Positions 61,992 to 64,000 of a stretch of 64,000 nucleotides of DNA are shown here, piece after piece. The position numbers and the translations under genes were made by a program. Every line of letters starts with the position of its first letter. Within the stretch, counting starts at the first letter, position 1. Below the pieces are notes generated by a model. It made no database searches and was not told where the DNA came from. It saw only the letters and a list, made by a program, of their open reading frames with translations. The stretch is from Aphelocoma coerulescens (lineage: Eukaryota > Chordata > Aves > Passeriformes > Corvidae). The stretch is from positions 10,844,001-10,908,000 of the forward strand of contig NC_091017.1 in assembly GCF_041296385.1 (NCBI RefSeq), written 5' to 3'.

Positions 61992-64000
61992 CACATCATG
62001 GAACATTTAATCACCCAACAGTTCACTGACATCAAGTTCTGCCCTTGACCTTAAATTCTGACCCAATCCTTTCAGCCATAATCTGCCAGCAATTGTAAAA
62101 GGCTTTGCAGCATCTGCATTCATGCAATAGGAGAATCCTACCTATTAGTTTGTTTCAAAGCATTCTGAGCTTGATGACACTCACTGCTCTGTCATTTCCA
62201 GCAGCGACTTACATCAACATGAAAGAGCAGAATGAGCTCAGTAGTTTTTGATGATGAAAATTTCACTTGTTCAACATTTTAATCAGAAGGAACTTTGCTG
62301 GCAAAGCAACATTCCTAAGATAAATAAACCCAAAATCTTAAACATTTCTACCAGTGAAAAATGAGTTTAGCAGCTCCCTACCATGATAGTCAATACTGTA
62401 TTAATATTACACCAAGTAAAAATTATCTATTTATCTATAAATGCAAATATGCAAGACTTTTGTTATGCTCTTATTCATTTACAAAGTGCTTTATGGTTTG
62501 TAAGATGTCCCGACCATATCCCAAATTTCCCAAGAAGCAATGATCCTCCACAGATACAGAGCAGGAAGAAACCATTCATTCAGAGTTAAATTAGCAATGA
62601 GTCAAATCCTCTAACCTTTACTCTGTTTTTACTGAGCCCTCAGTCAAAATTCCCATTGAAGGAGAGGATTTTTGGTTAAGGGAGAAACTGCGGCCAGAGG
62701 AAGGTCCCAGTGGGGAATCAGGGACACTACTACTTCAGGGCAAGAACCCCCAACCAAACCTGGGTCTGACCTGCTCCAAAGGTCTAGGAAAAGTGAGGTG
62801 GATATGAAAAGAGAGAAATTTTGCACATTTCATGTATCATGTGCAACAAGAAACAGCATTGCAATTGCCAGAAAGAAAGTGAAAAACAAGAAAACAGAAA
62901 TAGTGAATCAGCAGAGTATTACAGAGGAAAACTTTTATTTCAGAGTCTATACTAACCACAGAGAGCCACCTGTCCCTGAGAAACTGAGCTCACTGCACAG
63001 ACTAACACTGTGCTCTTCACTCGGGTGGGAGGGTTTGCAAACATCAGAAAAGAGCATCCCCTGGGACATAGCCAAAAACTGTGATAGTTTTTCTTAGATA
63101 AAATCTGCCACCAAATCACTCAGGACTGCTCCCTACTCTGCCCCTCTGTGCTGAATGGCTGTTTGTGCTCTGTGTAGTTGTTATAAGGAGGGTGAGCTGG
63201 GCCTTCTCACCATCTCACATCCGCTGCTCAGAGGGCTGGAATGGAAAAGCCTCTACAGATAGCTGAGCATCTGTCAGTGAAAAGAGGGCCTTTACAAGGG
63301 TATGTAGTGACAGAACAAGGGGGAATGGCTATAAACTGACAGAGGGCATCAGAGGCATGTTAGGAAAAATTCTTCCCTGTGACCGTGATGAGGCACTCAA
63401 ACAGATTGTCTAGAGAAGCTGTGGATGCTCTGAAAGTGTTCGAGGCTTTGGATGAGGCTTTGAGAAACATGGTCTAGTGGAAGATATCTCTGCCCATGGC
63501 ATAGGGTTTGAACTAGGTGATCTTTAAGGTCCCTTCCAATCTAAACTACCATGTGATTTTGTGATTCTGTGAATTGTGAGCCCCCTCTACCACATATGTA
63601 CCATGACTAGGGACTCTAGCACAGCTTGAGCAGACATCCTGCCTGGACTAAGCATGTGTTCTGGGGAGGTGCATGCCCAACTGTCTTTAAATCCCATCCT
63701 GTCCCTTTCACAAAGTTCAGACCAAAGACAAATTAGAGAGTAGAGTAGTCCATTTGCTCCTTTGAAAAGCAAGTTTGATTGGAATAGTCTCATTGGCATG
63801 CTGAAGGAAATACCAGGTCATCCCAGTGTAGTTCCACTTCTAATCAATGGTATGACAGTTTAGAGCCTCAGTTAAGCAAGCACAGACTAATTAAGAGATT
63901 TTGCTGCTATAAGCATTATGTGGTGGAGGCAAGTGGGGAAAGATTGCAGAGAGTAAAGATAAAAGCTCTTTAAAAGCATTTACTTTTCATCTCATACCTT
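22136..64000 (-). CDS. SLC7A11: SLC7A11 (xCT), partial gene, exons 4(end)-12
   Basis: The product is xCT, the light chain of system xc-. It pairs with SLC3A2 (4F2hc) in the plasma membrane and exchanges extracellular cystine for intracellular glutamate, feeding glutathione synthesis. Eight exons on the minus strand join in frame to give 291 residues that align without gaps to human xCT from Gly216 until close to the C-terminus. Residues known in human xCT to line the substrate path are kept: Tyr244, Phe254, Ser330, Phe336 and Arg396, as is Cys327. The tail is five residues longer than the human one. The first half, including the cysteine that bonds to SLC3A2, lies beyond the right edge. Introns are 4.3, 1.7, 3.5, 0.47, 1.2, 24.5, 3.1 and 2.1 kb from the 3' end upward. 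No frameshift or internal stop was seen, so the gene looks functional. Exon numbers assume the human 12-exon layout. The coordinates span exons and introns. Confidence 0.96.
22590..22613. repeat. A24 homopolymer
   Basis: Twenty-four consecutive A on the plus strand, then C and A6. On the gene's strand this is a T24 tract about 380 bases upstream of the exon 12 acceptor. Confidence 0.95.
25113..25754 (+). mobile_element. Solo LTR in intron 11, antisense to SLC7A11
   Basis: The element starts TGTCTTGGGGTGACTTTATG and ends near CCAAACTGGAACA. It contains a GC-richer central block (25290-25560) and a plus-strand AATAAA at 25629-25634, followed by TTTATCTCTTTCACTTTCC. I recognise the layout as an avian LTR from memory. 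Flanking pentamers ACCAA and ACCTC match at only three of five bases, so the ends are less certain than for the other LTRs. The plus orientation is opposite to the host gene. Confidence 0.7.
26543..26720 (-). CDS. SLC7A11: SLC7A11 exon 11 (TM11-TM12)
   Basis: This 178-nt exon has an acceptor GTTTTTCAG and a donor GTAAGTCC. It starts [20 protein letters not shown] and ends KPKWFKKLL plus the first base of a glycine codon, matching human 423-481. It includes the last two membrane helices, with [20 protein letters not shown] as the second. After this exon the sequence leaves the membrane for the cytoplasmic tail. Confidence 0.97.
26721..28446 (-). other. SLC7A11 intron 10
   Basis: A 1.7-kb AT-rich intron with canonical borders. 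No repeat family or ORF of note was recognised. Confidence 0.9.
28447..28596 (-). CDS. SLC7A11: SLC7A11 exon 10 (TM9-TM10)
   Basis: This exon is exactly 50 codons (150 nt), with an acceptor CTTTTGCAG and a donor GTAACATC. It encodes [20 protein letters not shown] and continues through [10 protein letters not shown]...[12 protein letters not shown], matching human 373-422. Arg396, a substrate-binding residue in human xCT, is kept in the FARW motif. Human Cys414 and His418 are Arg and Pro here. Confidence 0.97.
28597..32080 (-). other. SLC7A11 intron 9
   Basis: A 3.5-kb intron with a canonical GTAAATC donor and CTTTTGCAG acceptor. It holds an LTR-like block at about 29991-30640; the rest is AT-rich without a recognised feature. 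Confidence 0.9.
29991..30640 (+). mobile_element. LTR-like element in intron 9
   Basis: A GC-richer block has a well-formed TATAAAA at 30336-30342 in the context GAGGTATAAAAGCC, and upstream imperfect direct repeats. AATTGCCAACCTTTGG near 30118 recurs as AATTGCCAACCCTTTTG near 30211, each followed by GACCAGTGA/GACTAGTGA and CCAGC. Candidate ends are TGTCAAATAC and CTCTAACA, with flanks ACATC and ACATA (four of five). I saw no AATAAA. It fits a solo LTR with duplicated U3, antisense to SLC7A11, but the ends are tentative. Confidence 0.5.
32081..32177 (-). CDS. SLC7A11: SLC7A11 exon 9 (loop TM8-TM9)
   Basis: This 97-nt exon has an acceptor TTTCCCACCAG and a donor GTAAATC. It starts with the G that completes the arginine codon of exon 8. 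The peptide [20 protein letters not shown]...AVIVL is nearly identical to human 341-372; only Leu341 to Met and Tyr343 to Phe were seen. The [10 protein letters not shown] segment is a family hallmark of the intracellular loop after TM8. Confidence 0.97.
32648..32751 (-). CDS. SLC7A11: SLC7A11 exon 8 (TM8)
   Basis: This 104-nt exon has an acceptor TTCTCTAACAG and a donor GTGAGCA. It encodes [20 protein letters not shown] followed by [14 protein letters not shown], then AG of an arginine codon, matching human 306-340. Substrate-site Ser330 and Phe336, and Cys327, are kept. The human N-glycosylation sequon Asn314-Phe-Ser is Arg-Phe-Ser here, so the site is absent. Confidence 0.97.
32752..33935 (-). 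other. SLC7A11 intron 7
   Basis: A 1.2-kb intron with GTAAGTTAC donor and TCTAACAG acceptor. It carries a 27-bp tandem duplication at 33031-33084. Confidence 0.92.
33031..33084. repeat. 27-bp tandem duplication
   Basis: Unit AAGAAGAAGACCAAGTCTGA plus ATGGATC occurs twice, with a single C/T difference between copies. Confidence 0.92.
33936..34059 (-). CDS. SLC7A11: SLC7A11 exon 7 (TM7)
   Basis: This 124-nt exon has an acceptor TGTATTTCAG and a donor GTAAGTTAC. The first A completes the lysine codon from exon 6, and the exon ends on a codon border after AVAV. The peptide [10 protein letters not shown]...[14 protein letters not shown]...AVAV corresponds to human 265-305 and spans TM7. Differences from human include Thr265 to Asn, Ala275 to Ile, Glu295 to Gly and Asn301 to Lys. 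It sits 24.5 kb from exon 6. Confidence 0.97.
36095..36118. repeat. G24 homopolymer
   Basis: Twenty-four consecutive G on the plus strand (C24 in the SLC7A11 pre-mRNA). Confidence 0.95.
37469..37607 (-). repeat. CR1 LINE 3' fragment
   Basis: AATCATCATAGAATCATAGA, ATGGTTTGAGGTGGAACAGA, then ACCAGGTTGCTCAGGGCCCC and CATCCAACCTAGCCTTGATA follow the reverse complement of a CR1 3' end. Only about 140 bp remain. Confidence 0.9.
38312..38399. repeat. Purine-rich tract
   Basis: About 90 bases of almost only A and G on the plus strand (AGAAAAAAAGATAAAAGGAA and similar); a polypyrimidine tract in the gene's transcript. Confidence 0.8.
40552..40559. promoter_or_regulatory. Palindromic CRE-type motif
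   Basis: TGACGTCA, the full consensus for CREB/ATF dimers, lies in intron 6 in a locally GC-richer stretch. One 8-mer match in 64 kb can occur by chance; there is no other promoter evidence here. Confidence 0.25.
43922..44268 (-). repeat. CR1 LINE 3' fragment
   Basis: About 350 bp of reverse-complemented CR1, from GAATCGTAGAATCATAGAAA to the CTTGCAGGCCCCCATTTAAA region. Order and spacing agree with the other copies. The minus-strand ORF at 44017-44277 is the decayed ORF2 C-terminus ([20 protein letters not shown]). Confidence 0.92.
46580..47335 (-). mobile_element. ERVK-like solo LTR in intron 6, sense to SLC7A11
   Basis: On the minus strand this GC-rich block has a TATAAAA box (plus TTTTATA, 46961-46967). 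About 70 bases later comes AATAAA (plus TTTATT, 46887-46892), the compact TATA-to-poly(A) spacing of class II retroviral LTRs. Upstream, in the presumed U3, ACCAATGGGTTACAG occurs twice (46991-47005 and 47020-47034), carrying inverted CCAAT boxes. Exact ends are unsure. One candidate pair is 46674-47233, with flanks AAGAGG and AAGAGT. No internal retroviral genes were seen, and the overlapping ORFs on both strands are not genes. Confidence 0.7.
48435..48560 (-). repeat. CR1 LINE 3' fragment
   Basis: ATCATACAGTAGTTCTGGTT, GGAAGAGACCTTAAAGACCA, CCTAGTTCCAACC and GGACACCTTCCCCTTGACTA match the first part of a reverse-complemented CR1 3' end; a short, diverged copy. Confidence 0.8.
51196..51246 (+). 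repeat. Short CR1 fragment, sense orientation
   Basis: CAGGAGTGTTCAAGGCCAGG then TTGGATGCAGCCCTGAAAAG and CCTGGTCTA match the end of CR1 ORF2 read in sense. Only about 50 bp are recognisable. Confidence 0.65.
51907..51974. repeat. Perfect 32-bp inverted repeat, 4-nt loop
   Basis: Arm 51907-51938 begins TCTTTCAGTTATCTGGGAAG and is followed by GGTA (51939-51942). Its exact reverse complement follows at 51943-51974. There is no mismatch over 32 base pairs. It lies in SLC7A11 intron 6. Confidence 0.97.
53298..53347. repeat. Purine-rich tract
   Basis: About 50 bases of G/A only, including A9 and GAGAGAGA, on the plus strand; polypyrimidine in the gene's transcript. Confidence 0.85.
55216..55345 (-). 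repeat. CR1 LINE 3' fragment
   Basis: AAAATGGTTTGGGTTGGAAG, GGACCTTAAAGATCATCTTG, CACCTTCCACTAGACAAGGT and TGGTCAAAGCCCCATCC follow reverse-complemented CR1. Confidence 0.9.
55703..55808 (-). repeat. CR1 LINE 3' fragment
   Basis: AGAATCACAGAATATTTTGG, GTTGGGAGGGACCTTAAAGT and CACCTTCCACTAGACCAGGT match reverse-complemented CR1. It is followed 50 bases later by a poly-A tract (near 55856-55873). Confidence 0.88.
57240..57360 (-). repeat. CR1 LINE 3' fragment, second subfamily
   Basis: AAAAGACCTCTAAGACCATT, GAGTCCAACCATTAAACCAT, GCCAAGTCCACCACTAAACT and GTCCCCAAGTGCCACATCTA resemble the 3' end of the long copy at 15964 rather than the GGGACCTTAAAGATCATCTA type. Confidence 0.85.
58597..58641 (-). 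CDS. SLC7A11: SLC7A11 exon 6 (45-nt microexon, end of TM6)
   Basis: This 45-nt exon is too short for ORF detection. It was found by the peptide [14 protein letters not shown], which is identical to human residues 250-263. The acceptor is TTTTCTAG and the donor GTATGTAC. The first G completes the tryptophan codon begun in exon 5, and the last AA begins a lysine codon finished in exon 7. Phe254 of the substrate path is present. The VTEEVENPE segment is the conserved turn before TM7 in this transporter family. Confidence 0.96.
58642..61776 (-). other. SLC7A11 intron 5
   Basis: A 3.1-kb intron with GTAAGTGG donor and TTTTCTAG acceptor. It contains one sense-oriented (plus) CR1 copy; the rest is AT-rich without a recognised feature. 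Confidence 0.92.
59722..59939 (+). repeat. CR1 LINE 3' fragment (sense on plus)
   Basis: ACTGGAACTGGTTGCACAAG, GAAGTGTTCAAGGCCAGGTT, GCCCATGGCAGGGGGGTTGG and CAACCCAAACCATTCTATGA appear in CR1 sense order, so this copy is on the plus strand, opposite to most others here. Confidence 0.92.
61777..61876 (-). CDS. SLC7A11: SLC7A11 exon 5 (start of TM6)
   Basis: This 100-nt exon has an acceptor ...TTGCAG and a donor GTAAGTGG. It starts with two bases that complete a glycine codon and ends with TG of a tryptophan codon. The peptide runs [11 protein letters not shown]...[14 protein letters not shown], matching human residues 217-248 (QTQNFKDAFSG...). It covers the loop before TM6 and the unwound part of TM6. 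Tyr244 of the substrate site is kept. Human Tyr241 and Ala247 are both serine here. Confidence 0.95.
61937..61987. repeat. (AT)n microsatellite, about 50 bp
   Basis: An uninterrupted run of about 25 AT units within intron 4, 61-111 nt upstream of the SLC7A11 exon 5 acceptor on the minus strand. Confidence 0.96.
63298..63572 (+). repeat. CR1 LINE 3' fragment (sense on plus)
   Basis: GGAAAAATTCTTCCCTGTGA, TCTAGAGAAGCTGTGGATGC, CATGGTCTAGTGGAAGATAT, GGTCCCTTCCAATCTAAACT and GATTTTGTGATTCTGTG follow CR1 in sense order to its repeat-like 3' end. Confidence 0.92.
63998..64000 (-). CDS. SLC7A11: SLC7A11 exon 4, last three bases
   Basis: The reverse complement of the window end reads AAG followed by GTATGAG, a good splice donor. 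Exon 5 starts two bases into a codon, so exon 4 must end with the first base of a glycine codon. The ending AA-G would supply the end of a lysine codon and that G, matching the Lys-Gly pair at human 215-216. The fit of phase and residue supports the call, but only three exon bases are visible. Confidence 0.6.

Larger units (their letters stand above)
61877..63997 (-). other. SLC7A11 intron 4
   Basis: A 2.1-kb intron if the exon 4 border at 63998 is right. It contains an (AT)n run 61 nt before the exon 5 acceptor and a CR1 copy. The plus-strand ORF at 62672-63097 has no recognised domain. Confidence 0.65.

Noticed and set aside
1..64000. tRNA, rRNA, CRISPR array, bacterial operon or phage-like system
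   Set aside because: I found no tRNA cloverleaf with box A/B, no rRNA segment and no spaced direct repeats of CRISPR type. The whole layout is that of a vertebrate gene with large introns.

Overview
The window is nuclear DNA from a bird. Two kinds of evidence support this. First, antisense and sense fragments of the avian LINE CR1 are scattered throughout, with the typical 3' end made of short GATTCTATG-like repeats. Second, there are several solo LTRs of the kind found in avian, and probably songbird, genomes. The songbird assignment rests on remembered LTR families and was not checked by a search.

The only protein-coding gene I can support is SLC7A11, which encodes xCT, the light chain of the cystine/glutamate exchanger (system xc-). 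It lies on the minus strand. Eight complete coding exons were placed by hand at 22136-22212, 26543-26720, 28447-28596, 32081-32177, 32648-32751, 33936-34059, 58597-58641 and 61777-61876. All have GT/AG borders and join in frame. They correspond to exons 5-12 of a 12-exon model. The last three bases of the window (63998-64000) look like the 3' end of exon 4. The exons encode 291 residues, equivalent to human xCT from Gly216 to the C-terminus, including transmembrane helices 6-12. The start codon, the N-terminal half and the promoter lie beyond position 64000.

Positions 1-22135 are downstream of the SLC7A11 stop codon. They hold the 3' UTR, of unknown length, followed by intergenic DNA. This part is rich in transposon fossils: a 293-bp solo LTR at the left edge (97-389), a cluster of three solo LTRs at 6752-9688 (one nested inside another), and a degenerate CR1 copy split by a solo LTR (15964-18125). 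Each of these LTRs has a recognisable target-site duplication.

Positions 22213-64000 are mainly introns. Intron 6, between exons 7 and 6, is about 24.5 kb and contains most of the right half of the window. It holds CR1 fragments, an LTR in the gene's own orientation with a TATA box and polyadenylation signal (about 46580-47335), a perfect 32-bp hairpin (51907-51974), and a few open stretches that I could not assign. I saw no tRNA, rRNA, CRISPR or bacterial-type system. Nothing amounts to a new biological system. The most useful leads are the tandem acceptor of exon 12, the lost N-glycosylation sequon, the perfect hairpin, the nested LTRs and one exon-like segment in intron 6.
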